Shown in pieces: positions 1 through 7,133 of a stretch of DNA of 32,010 nt; the stretch's first letter is position 1; each line of letters starts with the position of its first letter. The notes under the pieces are model-generated. The model made no database searches. It was not told where the DNA came from and was given only the letters and a program-made list of their open reading frames with translations. The position numbers and the translations under genes were made by a program. The DNA comes from CAZPMT01 sp964587655 (GTDB lineage Bacteria; Hydrogenedentota; Hydrogenedentia; Hydrogenedentales; SLHB01), in NCBI GenBank assembly GCA_964587655.1, contig CAZPMT010000057.1:1-32010 (forward strand). The letters are read 5' to 3'.

Positions 1-1
1 C

Positions 2-49
2 CAAACGAGGCAACACGACATCGCTTACCGTAGGTGTGAGAAGTCCGGG
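2..49. repeat. Left copy of 48-bp terminal inverted repeat
   Basis: These 48 bases are the exact reverse complement of 31963-32010, the last bases of the window. The match stops at base 50, where there is one mismatch before a further three-base match. No gene overlaps this copy; the nearest is the 3' end of the cohesin-like gene at 91. The copy at the other end lies directly upstream of a gene start. A dispersed repeat at which an assembly stopped is the simplest reading. A true element end is possible but has no other support here. Confidence 0.9.
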
Positions 50-90
50 TTAGACATCCTCTCTTCGGGGAAGATCCTTAATCAAGCCAC

Positions 91-1116
91 TCAGAGTTTT
101 CGTCTCAAGCGCGCCAGCGCGACTGCGGCGGCAAGGCCGCCGGCGATCACCCCCGCGATGATCCCGTAGCGCGCGTACCCCGCGCCCGAGCCTCGCTTGC
201 GCGCCTCTGATGCGACCCCCTGGGCCGCATTCGTGGCTTGCATTGGTTTTCCTTCAACTGGCCTTGGGTCTTGCTCACCCCGTGCTGCTTGCGTCGCGCC
301 TATTGGCTCGTCGCGTGACGCTAAGTCCTGCTTGTTCAAATCGACCGGCGCTTTGGCGCCTTCCGATGCCTGCTCTGTTCCCGGGTCGTCTCCCGTCGCG
401 CCACTTTCCCGCGGACCCGTTCCCGGGGCGTCTATCTGGCCGCGGATCAGGTCCCGATTCTCGATGGCCCGGGCCAGTTGGGCGCGCGCCTCATTCGTGT
501 CGGTGGCCGCCGTCTCCTGACGGGACGCTCCAACCGCCTCGACGATGCCCGCGCTCGTCTGCGTCGCGGCATTCCCCGAACTGGGCGTCCCATCCGAGGG
601 CTTCCCCGGCGGCGTCGCAGGCGTTTCCGGCGTTTCCGGCGCCTTGTCCGGCGCGTCCTCTTGCGGCGAATAGGGCAATGCTTCGCTGGCAATCACGGCG
701 CCGTCAAGCGATGATAGCGTCGGCCGCGCGATCCCAAGACCCCAATCAGCGTCCCGCGAATCGGAAACCCGCTCCATGACGATCTTCGCGACTTCTCCGG
801 AGGTTAACGTGGCCTGATTCATGCCCATCATCACCACGATGTATTCCCCGGGCGCGCTCACGTTCGCCATCACGCGCTTGTCCGCGCTTGACGCCGCTGT
901 TCCCGCGCTGGCCGATACCGGCCGGAGGAACTCCGGGTTGTACGTCAAGCGAAAATCCAGCGCGGACACCGCGTTTGCGCTGCCGCCTCCAAGCACGACC
1001 GGAATGGTCACCTGGTTTCCTTCAACTTTCGGAGGGGCAATCTGCAACGTGCCCGCTGCAACCGCTTCTACGCTTGTTATCAGGACCGCTGCAACCGCCC
1101 ACATGCGGTACATCAT
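91..1116 (-). CDS. Secreted cohesin-like domain protein with C-terminal membrane anchor
   Basis: The protein has about 341 residues. The N-terminus starts with MMYRMWAVAAV and reads as a signal peptide ending near AVAAG. The next 130 residues (IPVVLGGG, ALDFRLTYNPEFL, GEVAKIVME) look like a cohesin/dockerin-type beta-sandwich of the kind seen in surface proteins. A long Pro/Thr/Gly/Ala-rich low-complexity stretch follows, then a C-terminal hydrophobic segment (GIIAGVIAGGLAAAVALA) ending in RLRRKL, consistent with a membrane anchor and positive cytoplasmic tail. I chose the ATG at 1116 because GCGGGG lies just upstream and a signal peptide begins there; a longer frame runs to 1233. The partner and substrate are unknown. 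The low-complexity part shows strong GC codon bias. Confidence 0.7.
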   Translation of the reverse strand: MMYRMWAVAAVLITSVEAVAAGTLQIAPPKVEGNQVTIPVVLGGGSANAVSALDFRLTYNPEFLRPVSASAGTAASSADKRVMANVSAPGEYIVVMMGMNQATLTSGEVAKIVMERVSDSRDADWGLGIARPTLSSLDGAVIASEALPYSPQEDAPDKAPETPETPATPPGKPSDGTPSSGNAATQTSAGIVEAVGASRQETAATDTNEARAQLARAIENRDLIRGQIDAPGTGPRESGATGDDPGTEQASEGAKAPVDLNKQDLASRDEPIGATQAARGEQDPRPVEGKPMQATNAAQGVASEARKRGSGAGYARYGIIAGVIAGGLAAAVALARLRRKL

Positions 1117-1150
1117 GCATCCCCGCAGAAGACCCCGTAAGGGGCCTTCG

Positions 1151-1181
1151 GTTATAAAGTTTACCCTGCTCACTCTGTCAA
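1151..1181 (-). promoter_or_regulatory. Putative promoter of the cohesin-like gene
   Basis: On the minus strand a perfect TTGACA (1176-1181) is followed after 19 bases by TATAAC (1151-1156). The predicted start is about 28 bases before the ATG at 1116. The 19-base spacer is longer than ideal. Confidence 0.4.
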
Positions 1182-1528
1182 CGCAACAGAGGGGCTTCGC
1201 GATGACCCCTTGTCGCATCATGCCCGTAAACAAGTCACTATAATAGACTTACAAATTGAGGCTATCGGCTTATTGTCAAGAGTTATCGAATCGTTGCCCG
1301 TGGACGCTTCGGAGCGCGCCGAGAAATTTGTAATACAAATTACATATGCGGCGTTTAAGCGGCGGTAAAACTCGTTTTTCAGTACGGTCCTCGTGGTCTT
1401 CGCGCCGCAACGCACCGCCGACGGTCTTATTGCCCTCTCGATGCCTGTTGCGACGCTTCATGGAGATGACGATAATATGGTGCCGGAGTCTTATGTCGGC
1501 ATGTGCACAAAACCCAGGGGAAGATGCG
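1182..1528. other. Divergent intergenic region with no gene seen
   Basis: This gap lies between divergently oriented genes. It is more AT-rich in the middle and has an isolated perfect TATAAT on the plus strand at 1239-1244, without a -35 box at normal spacing. Frames crossing it have no homology that I recognise and overlap each other, so I call no gene here. Confidence 0.4.
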
Positions 1529-2161
1529 ATGGCCAGCAATAAGAAGGATAAGCGCGTCCCGCGGCGGAAACGGCGGGAGGAACGCGGCCCTATCACGAAG
1601 CAGGTGTGGAAGCCGGGCACGATGTTGTATCCGGTACCGGCTGTGATGGTCACGAGCATTGCGAAGGATGGGCGTCCGAATATCATGACAGTGGCCTGGA
1701 CGGGCACGGTGTGCAGCGAACCGCCGATGTTGTCGATCTCGCTGCGCAAGGCGACCTACTCGTACGGTTTGATCATGGAATCGCGCGAGTTCGTTGTGAA
1801 CATCCCGTCGCTTCGCTTGATTCGCTCGACGGATTATTGCGGCGTGGTATCGGGACGCGACGTGGACAAGTTCGCGAAGACGGGGCTGACGCCCGGACCT
1901 TCCACGACCGTGAAACCGCCGATCATCATGGAGTGCCCGATCAATATTGAGTGCTCGGTCCGGCAGGTGCTCGAACTGGGATTGCACACGATGTTCGTCG
2001 CCGAGATCACGGCGGTGCAGGTGTCGGAACACCTGCTGTCGCCTTCCGGGCGGCTCGCGATCGAGAAGGAGGGGCTTGCCGCGTACAGCCACGGCGGCTA
2101 CTACGCCCTTGGAAAAAAGCTCGGCCACTTCGGGTATTCCGTGCGCAAGGTTGAGAAGTGA
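1529..2161 (+). CDS. Flavin reductase-like FMN-binding split-barrel protein
   Basis: The protein has about 210 residues and belongs to the flavin reductase (DIM6/NTAB) family, which binds FMN in a split beta-barrel. Typical stretches are the N-terminal PVPAVMVTSIAKDGRPNIMTV, the following SEPPMLSISLR, and EFVVNIPS. The centre reads KFAKTGLTPGPS, as in this family. The C-terminus (YYALGKKLGHFGYSVRK) resembles homologues often annotated as flavoredoxin-like. The first 20 residues are very basic (KKDKRVPRRKRREE), which is unusual. I chose the ATG at 1529 over in-frame upstream starts because AGGGGAAG precedes it; 1493 is an alternative. The electron partner and substrate cannot be read from context. 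Confidence 0.8.
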   Translation: MASNKKDKRVPRRKRREERGPITKQVWKPGTMLYPVPAVMVTSIAKDGRPNIMTVAWTGTVCSEPPMLSISLRKATYSYGLIMESREFVVNIPSLRLIRSTDYCGVVSGRDVDKFAKTGLTPGPSTTVKPPIIMECPINIECSVRQVLELGLHTMFVAEITAVQVSEHLLSPSGRLAIEKEGLAAYSHGGYYALGKKLGHFGYSVRKVEK

Positions 2162-2186
2162 CGCGCGTTTGATCGTGACAGCGCCC

Positions 2187-2250
2187 GTGGGAGCGACGTC
2201 CCCGTCGCTCTCTTACGATCCTGAAAACGCGACGGGGACGTCGCGCCTAC
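2187..2250. repeat. Paired hairpin element, GCGACG type
   Basis: Arm 2187-2208 and arm 2229-2250 are inverted copies (19 of 22 bases) separated by 20 bases. Each arm is also a small hairpin: GCGACG-TCCC-CGTCGC in the left arm and GCGACG-GGGA-CGTCGC in the right. The ends read GTGGG and CCTAC. It lies 25 bases after the flavin-reductase stop. It has the same architecture as the element at 19663-19772. Confidence 0.75.
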
Positions 2251-2315
2251 GATTGCTCCGAGACAGGATGCCAATATGAGGCCCATCCGGTTTTCGGGGA
2301 CTTCGTTTCCACCCC

Positions 2316-2528
2316 GTCGTGCTCGTGCGCGTAATCGTAATCCGGTGGGCAGGATTACACTTCTGAAAACGTAGCGACTTACCGCGGCGAATTGCCATTA
2401 TCGTACTTCAGGGCACTGATGCGCCCGCTGGTCATCGCAGTCAGTATTCATGGATTCACATGCAACGAGGTCGCGGGAATGCGTTCTTTCGATTACGATT
2501 ACGATTACGCGCACGAGCACGAGCACGG
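2316..2528. repeat. Paired inverted hexamer-repeat element, copy 1
   Basis: The left arm (2316-2342) is made of GTGCTC and GTAATC hexamers. The right arm (2490-2528) is the reverse complement with more units: three GATTAC-type hexamers, then GCGCAC and GAGCAC units. A 24-bp core is perfectly inverted between the arms. Both arms carry the same GTGCGC variant hexamer, whereas the copy at 10380-10510 has GTGCTC in both arms. The intervening 147 bases contain no gene. The element fills the gap between two convergent genes. Confidence 0.75.
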
Positions 2529-2556
2529 AAGAGGGATAGGGTGAGTCAGCACTCCA

Positions 2557-3912
2557 CTAGTACCCAGGCGGCGTAGTAGTGGTGAGGCGGGAAAGCGGAG
2601 TGCGGGTGACGTAGGGTATGAAACCGTAGCCGCGGGCTCGCGCGTACGCGGTGGCGGCGTATTGGACGGCGTATTCGCAGGCGAAGACGGGCAAACCCGC
2701 ATCTTTGTACTTGTCGAGGTATTCGAGGTAGTACTCGGTAAGCAGATCCTCGGTCGCAATATCGTAGCCGTCGGGATCGCTCCACTCGTCGGCGGCATCG
2801 CCGTAGTACCAAATGCCCTCCTGCGCGATGGCGTCGATGACGGGCGGAGACGCGACGAGTTCGGGATGTCCCTCGATGAGATTGGCCGCGTTCTGCTGGA
2901 TGATAATGAAGTCGGTCTTGCCGCGCTGTACGGCGTACGCGCGGATCTCGCGCATGAAGGCGATCATCTCGGTAGCCGGATTCTTGCCGGCGGCTTGGGC
3001 GGCCGCATAAACGTCGGTGTCTTCAAACGCCTCGATCCAGTCAAGGTACACGCCGTCGAAACCGTCCGTGATCACTTCATCCAGAAGGCTGTTGTAAGGC
3101 TGGCCGCTGTCCGCCACGCCGTTGATGACAATGTCCTTCCAGGCGGGATCCCAGTAGGCGACGGGGTAATCGCCGGCCCAGCCGTCCGGGTCGTGCTTGA
3201 CGATGTAAGCGGGCCAGTCCGCGGGACGCGGTTCGCCGGCCGGCCACTCTGCCGACCACTTCCAGTACCACCGCCAGTCCTCCGCCTCGCCGATGTTGAT
3301 GTAGGCGAGGACGAGTTTGCGGTGGGCGCCGTCGTGACCGGCGGATGCTTTCAGTTGCTGCACCATGGCGGCGGTATCGAAACCGGCCGTCTCTTCCGAG
3401 GAGATGTCGGTGCGGGTCGGCTCGAGCACAAGCATGTCGTAGCGCGAGTTCTCGAGCTTCGTCACGGCGCCGGCATCCGTGATCCCTTGAAGCTGGTACG
3501 CCCAGTATTCAACATCATCAAGTGCGTGACGCTCGCCTTCGCCCTCACCTTCTCCTTCACCTTCCCCGGGCTCGACGGCAACGGATACAACGGCCTGTCC
3601 CGCCACGTCGCTGCCGGAGCCCGTGGCGGAGATCGTAGCCTCGCCCGTGCCGACGGCGGTGACGGTGATCTCTGTGCCAGTCGTCGCATTCAGCGCGACG
3701 ACTTCCGAGTCGCTCGTCGTCCAAGTGAATGACGTATCAGCGGCGCTCGTGGATTCGGCCGAAAGACCGATGGTCTGGCCAACCTCCAGCGTTGCCGCGT
3801 CCGGTATTACGTTTACCACTACCGCCGGCGGCACTAGTGGACATCCTATGAGAAGGCATCCACATGCAAGTATCCCCAGCAATAGCATACGAATCCGACT
3901 CGTTGTTGTCAT
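2557..3912 (-). CDS. Lipoprotein with Ig-like domain and GH114/TM1410-type (beta/alpha)8 domain
   Basis: The 451-residue protein begins with a lipoprotein signal: a hydrophobic stretch and lipobox LIGC, with Cys24 as the lipidation site. Residues about 32-113 form a Big2-like Ig fold (GQTIGLSAES, TWTTSDSEVVAL, AVGTGEATISATG). A Gly-Glu repeat linker spans residues 116-127. The catalytic-type domain (about 130-445) matches the TM1410/MJ1477 family, now glycoside hydrolase family 114 (endo-alpha-1,4-polygalactosaminidase). Recognisable stretches are YWAYQLQGI, YDMLVLEPT, LVLAYINIGEAEDWRWYW, DGVYLDWIEAFED and FACEYAV. Acidic residues in INIGEAEDWR and YLDWIE are the likely active-site candidates. 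The start has GAGG five bases upstream. It probably acts on an exopolysaccharide at the cell surface; the substrate is inferred from the family only. Confidence 0.82.
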   Translation of the reverse strand: MTTTSRIRMLLLGILACGCLLIGCPLVPPAVVVNVIPDAATLEVGQTIGLSAESTSAADTSFTWTTSDSEVVALNATTGTEITVTAVGTGEATISATGSGSDVAGQAVVSVAVEPGEGEGEGEGEGERHALDDVEYWAYQLQGITDAGAVTKLENSRYDMLVLEPTRTDISSEETAGFDTAAMVQQLKASAGHDGAHRKLVLAYINIGEAEDWRWYWKWSAEWPAGEPRPADWPAYIVKHDPDGWAGDYPVAYWDPAWKDIVINGVADSGQPYNSLLDEVITDGFDGVYLDWIEAFEDTDVYAAAQAAGKNPATEMIAFMREIRAYAVQRGKTDFIIIQQNAANLIEGHPELVASPPVIDAIAQEGIWYYGDAADEWSDPDGYDIATEDLLTEYYLEYLDKYKDAGLPVFACEYAVQYAATAYARARGYGFIPYVTRTPLSRLTTTTPPGY

Positions 3913-4056
3913 GAAACCTCACCTCTCCCTGGTATCGGGACAATGAACCTACTCTTCGGAACACTACACATGCGAACCCCACACCCACACCTTGTCAAGC
4001 GGATGCTAATGCATCCACATCGCTGCGTGCGCAACGCTTCCGCTCGTGCGTTCAAG

Positions 4057-5124
4057 TTATTCTATGACCTCCCAGCGGCGAAGTCCCATGCGTGAGAGGT
4101 AGGTTTGGATCACCTGGAAGCCTTTGCCGAGTGACGGCAGGGCGTTGATGAAGGCGCGTCTTCGCTCGCTTTCGGGCGGACACAGGACGGTCAGCGAGCC
4201 GCCTTCTCCTCCTGCGCCGTTGACTTTCCATCCGATTGCGCCGTGCTCGCGCGCGAGTTCGATGACCGCCTTGGCCGCGTCGGACACGAGCGCGGGATGG
4301 AGTCCGGCCTGCGCCTCGGTGTTGTCGATCATGCAACGTCCGAACGTCTTGATGTCTCCGGAATAGATCGCTTCCTTCCCCCGTCGGGCCGCGTGGCGCA
4401 AGGGTTCGAGGGCCGACTTGTCGGCGTCCTTGCGATCGAGACGATCTATAACTTGCCGGTGGATGTCACTCGAGGAATGAGTCTTGCCGAGATAAACGAG
4501 AAGGAGGCGCCGCTCGAGTTCCCACCAGACGTCGTTCGGAATGGCAAGCTGCGAAACGCTGGCGAACGGATAGCGGAACATCTCGATGAAGCAGATGCCG
4601 CCGTAAGCGGAACAGAGTTGGTCCTGGATGCCGCATTGGAGGCTCAGCTTCTCGGTCTCGACGCGGTGGGCGAGGGCAGCGATTTCGTGGGGGGTCCGCC
4701 GGCCGGGCGTCAGCAGGTCGAGAGCGCCGAGCAGGGCGACCGTGACCGCCGCCGATGTGCCGGTCGAACAGCCCGCCGGAACCGACGAGTACAAGTTGAT
4801 CTCGAAGGAGAGATTCGGCGGGAGTTCCATGATGTCGATCGAGGCCTCGAGGAGCGGATGACGGTCGTATTCGATGGCGGGTAGCGGATCAATTTGATAA
4901 CGGTCGCCGAAGTTCTCCGCATGGATGGTGATCCGCCCGCATCCTCCCGCATCGCACTGCGGCTGCTCACTCACGTAGATCTGCACCTCGGCATACGGAT
5001 ACACGCCGAAATTGAGGACGGCGCCCTCCTCGGCAAACCACGTATCCGTCCAACCGCCGAGGTCACAGATGCGAATCGGGGCTACGGCATTGATCACGCG
5101 TCGTCCGGCGGTCTTGCTTCTCAT
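4057..5124 (-). CDS. GHMP-family kinase, probably a sugar kinase
   Basis: The 355-residue product has the three GHMP kinase motifs. The N-terminal APIRICDLGGWTD is the substrate-side motif of the heptose-7-phosphate/fucose/arabinose kinase branch. VPAGCSTGTSAAVTVA (residues 115-130) is the ATP-binding glycine/serine loop. GWKVNGAGGEGGSLTVL near the C-terminus is motif 3. GIQDQLCSAYGG fits the HddA-like branch. It is expected to phosphorylate a sugar with ATP in the cytoplasm; the specific sugar is not decided. ATG 5124 follows GGAGGAG closely, and the family's N-terminal motif starts directly after it; an in-frame start at 5241 is less likely. No sugar pathway genes sit next to it. Confidence 0.82.
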   Translation of the reverse strand: MRSKTAGRRVINAVAPIRICDLGGWTDTWFAEEGAVLNFGVYPYAEVQIYVSEQPQCDAGGCGRITIHAENFGDRYQIDPLPAIEYDRHPLLEASIDIMELPPNLSFEINLYSSVPAGCSTGTSAAVTVALLGALDLLTPGRRTPHEIAALAHRVETEKLSLQCGIQDQLCSAYGGICFIEMFRYPFASVSQLAIPNDVWWELERRLLLVYLGKTHSSSDIHRQVIDRLDRKDADKSALEPLRHAARRGKEAIYSGDIKTFGRCMIDNTEAQAGLHPALVSDAAKAVIELAREHGAIGWKVNGAGGEGGSLTVLCPPESERRRAFINALPSLGKGFQVIQTYLSRMGLRRWEVIE

Positions 5125-5199
5125 TCGATCTCCTCCCGTTTCCCGCTCGGGTACGAAGCGGACTCCAAACATGAAATGGCGTATTCCGGCACGCCCCGG

Positions 5200-5226
5200 T
5201 TGGAACACAACACCTGACAGTATATA
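5200..5226. promoter_or_regulatory. Putative divergent promoter region
   Basis: Between the kinase (minus) and the PLP enzyme (plus) lies an AT-rich TATATA. On the plus strand TTGGAA (5200-5205) precedes TATATA (5221-5226) with a 15-base spacer. On the minus strand the same site offers TATACT (5219-5224). Both -35 boxes are weak, so this is tentative. Confidence 0.25.
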
Positions 5227-5340
5227 CCAGCGGTTGGACACGATGAAATCCGCGACGGCGTTCCCCGTGCGAGTTTGTCTCAGCGCGAAGCCGGCGGGTA
5301 GGATGATTGCGGCAACACAAACCGGAATTCGGGGTGTGGA

Positions 5341-6462
5341 ATGGAACTAACAGGACAAGCCGCTTTTCCTTTGTTCGATGCGTATCCCAATTTGCGGGAG
5401 TCGCTCGCCCGGGTCGTATTGGCCCGATTGCCGACGCCCGTGCGGCGCATGGAGAACATCGAGGGCGTGCTGAGTTGCGGCGCGCGGATATACGTCAAGC
5501 GCGACGACCTCACGGCGGAGTTGTACGGCGGCAACAAAGTGCGCAAGCTCGAGTTTCTCCTGGGCAAGGCGCTTCAGGACAAACGCACAACCGTCATCAC
5601 GTTCGGCGCGGCGGGATCGAATCACGCGCTTGCCACGGCCATCTACGCGAAACAGTTGGGACTCCGCTCGATATCGATGCTTGTTCCCCAGCCGAATGCG
5701 CGCCACGTCCGGCGAAACCTGCTCATGAGCCACCGCGTGGGCGCGGAGCTTCATCACTGCGAGGGTGAGCCTGCCGTCGTCGCGAGTGCGCTGTATCAGC
5801 TTGCGCGCCATGCCGCGCAAGACGGACAACTGCCGCAGATCATCATGCCTGGCGGGACGTCGCCCCTCGGCGTAACGGGATACGTCAACGCGGCGTTCGA
5901 GCTCCGGCGGCAGATCGAGGCGGGAGATCTGCCGGAACCCGACGTCGCGTATGTGGCGTCGGGCACAATGGGCACGGCTGTCGGATTGCTGTTCGGATTC
6001 AAGGCCGCGGGATTGAAGACGCGGCTGGCGGCAGTGCGCGTCACGGACCCCAGCTTCACGTCCGCGGCCACGGCGCACAGGCTTTTCGGGAAGACAAGCG
6101 CATTCCTGCACAAGGCCGATCCGGCCTTTCCCGCAACGGCGCTTCCTGAGGATGCCTTCATGCTCCGTGAAGAGTTCTACGGAAAGGCGTATGCGCTGTA
6201 CACGGAGGAGGGCATGCGCGCCGTGAAGCTCGCCAAGGAAACGGAAGGGATCGCGCTCGAAGGCACGTACACCGGAAAGACCTTCGCCGCACTACTCGCC
6301 GATGCCGCGAGCGGTGCGCTGCGCGAAAAAACAGTGCTCTTCTGGAACACGTACAATTCTCGCGACTTCACGGATGACGTGAAGGACATGGACTATCACG
6401 TCCTGCCCAAGTCCCTTCATCGCTACTTCGAGGAAGACGTGCAGCCCTTGGAGCGTCTTTGA
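5341..6462 (+). CDS. PLP-dependent enzyme of the D-cysteine desulfhydrase / ACC deaminase family
   Basis: The 373-residue protein is a fold-type II PLP enzyme. YVKRDDLTAELYGGNKVRK (residues 51-69) contains the PLP lysine Lys66 in GGNK. TFGAAGSNHALATAIYAKQ is the phosphate/substrate loop. IMPGGTSPLGVTGYVNAAFE and VASGTMGTAVGL fit D-cysteine desulfhydrase and 1-aminocyclopropane-1-carboxylate deaminase relatives. EGIALEGTYTGKTFAALL near the C-terminus is typical of the family. Known members break down D-cysteine or related amino acids to a keto acid and ammonia. The substrate cannot be decided from motif alone. It is longer than the usual 330 residues because of extra N- and C-terminal segments. 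It is transcribed alone, divergent from the kinase. Confidence 0.8.
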   Translation: MELTGQAAFPLFDAYPNLRESLARVVLARLPTPVRRMENIEGVLSCGARIYVKRDDLTAELYGGNKVRKLEFLLGKALQDKRTTVITFGAAGSNHALATAIYAKQLGLRSISMLVPQPNARHVRRNLLMSHRVGAELHHCEGEPAVVASALYQLARHAAQDGQLPQIIMPGGTSPLGVTGYVNAAFELRRQIEAGDLPEPDVAYVASGTMGTAVGLLFGFKAAGLKTRLAAVRVTDPSFTSAATAHRLFGKTSAFLHKADPAFPATALPEDAFMLREEFYGKAYALYTEEGMRAVKLAKETEGIALEGTYTGKTFAALLADAASGALREKTVLFWNTYNSRDFTDDVKDMDYHVLPKSLHRYFEEDVQPLERL

Positions 6463-6560
6463 AAAGCGGCGGGGAACACATCACGGCCTTATTTCCATGT
6501 TTAGTCCTGTCGAGACGTTCTCGATATTCTCCGCGTTCCGTTCCGCGGTGCAAGGACAAG

Positions 6561-6589
6561 TTGCTTGTTGCGCCCGCCAAGGCTAGAAT
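6561..6589 (+). promoter_or_regulatory. Putative promoter of the BrnT-type pair
   Basis: TTGCTT (6561-6566) and TAGAAT (6584-6589) are separated by 17 bases. A start point seven bases past the -10 box falls on the GTG at 6596, so the transcript may be leaderless. The same hexamers, with an 18-base spacer, precede the heme cluster at 21323-21352. Confidence 0.45.
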
Positions 6590-6595
6590 GAAGGC

Positions 6596-6871
6596 GTGAA
6601 CTTCGAATGGGACACGGCAAAAGCCGAACGAAACCTCAGGAAACACAGCATATCATTCCATGAGGCGGCAACGGTTTTCGACGACCCTTTGTCGATGACG
6701 TATTATGATCCGGACCATTCGATGGGAGAAAGCCGCTTTATGACGGTTGGAATGTCTTCCGCCGGGCGGGTCTTAGTTGTGGGACACACGGACCGTGCAA
6801 AGAAGGTCCGAATCATCAGCGCGAGAAAGATAAGCACTTCTGAAAGAAGACAATATGAAGAAAACAATTAG
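6596..6871 (+). CDS. brnT: BrnT-family toxin (RelE-like ribonuclease)
   Basis: The 91-residue protein has the BrnT pattern: FEWDTAKAERNLRKHSISF at the N-terminus, EAATVFDDPLSMTYYD, ESRFMTVGMSSAGRVLVVGHT and the C-terminal RIISARKISTSERRQYEE. BrnT toxins are small RelE-fold ribonucleases held inactive by a partner encoded directly downstream. The start must be the GTG at 6596, because homologues begin at the (M)xFEWD motif and the upstream ATG at 6588 hits a stop after three codons. No proper ribosome binding site is visible. The gene overlaps its antitoxin by 17 bases. Identity of the family is clear; toxicity is inferred. Confidence 0.85.
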   Translation: MNFEWDTAKAERNLRKHSISFHEAATVFDDPLSMTYYDPDHSMGESRFMTVGMSSAGRVLVVGHTDRAKKVRIISARKISTSERRQYEENN

Positions 6872-7085
6872 CAAAGAGTTGGATGATGATCTGCGTCCGG
6901 AATATGACTTCTCGAAACTCAAAGGCGGGGTGAAGGGAAAATACGCCCGCCGGTTCAAGGCGGGCAACAATCTCGTCCTCCTCTCCCCAGATCTCGCCCC
7001 GTACTTTCCCGATGACAGGTCGGTGAATGACGCCCTGCGGTCCCTGGTAAACATCGCCAAGACCCAAGTCCCCCACGCCGGCTGA
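6855..7085 (+). CDS. Antitoxin partner of BrnT-type toxin
   Basis: The 76-residue protein (MKKTISKELDDDLRPEYDFS at the start, then KLKGGVKGKYARRFKAGNNLVLL and FPDDRSVNDALRSLV) matches the small protein often found just downstream of BrnT toxins. This class is thought to neutralise the toxin and to autoregulate the pair. Its C-terminal half may be a ribbon-helix-helix-like DNA-binding segment, but I cannot show that from the sequence. The start overlaps the toxin by 17 bases and is preceded by GAAAGAAGA inside the toxin frame, so translation is likely coupled. It converges on the GMC oxidoreductase gene, 48 bases away. Confidence 0.75.
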   Translation: MKKTISKELDDDLRPEYDFSKLKGGVKGKYARRFKAGNNLVLLSPDLAPYFPDDRSVNDALRSLVNIAKTQVPHAG

Positions 7086-7112
7086 TTGGAGACCAAGAGA
7101 ACGTTCGTAGTA

Positions 7113-7126
7113 CAGGCTTTAGCCTG
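7113..7126. repeat. Short palindrome between convergent genes
   Basis: CAGGCTTTAGCCTG is a short hairpin (5-bp stem, TTTA loop) preceded by GTAGTA. It lies in the 48-base gap between the convergent antitoxin and GMC oxidoreductase genes. It resembles short dispersed palindromes and could act as a weak bidirectional stop signal. Confidence 0.4.
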
Positions 7127-7133
7127 GGGGCGT

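Noticed and set aside
1239..1244. Plus-strand TATAAT as promoter of the flavin reductase gene
   Set aside because: No -35 box at suitable spacing (nearest candidate is 23 bases away) and the gene starts almost 290 bases further on.
2316..2528. Short open frames through the hexamer repeats giving Arg-Ala or Val-Leu-Ile repeats
   Set aside because: They are products of hexamer periodicity and have no start context or homology.
2662..3732. 356-codon open frame on the plus strand
   Set aside because: It is antisense to the GH114-type lipoprotein and mirrors its codon pattern.
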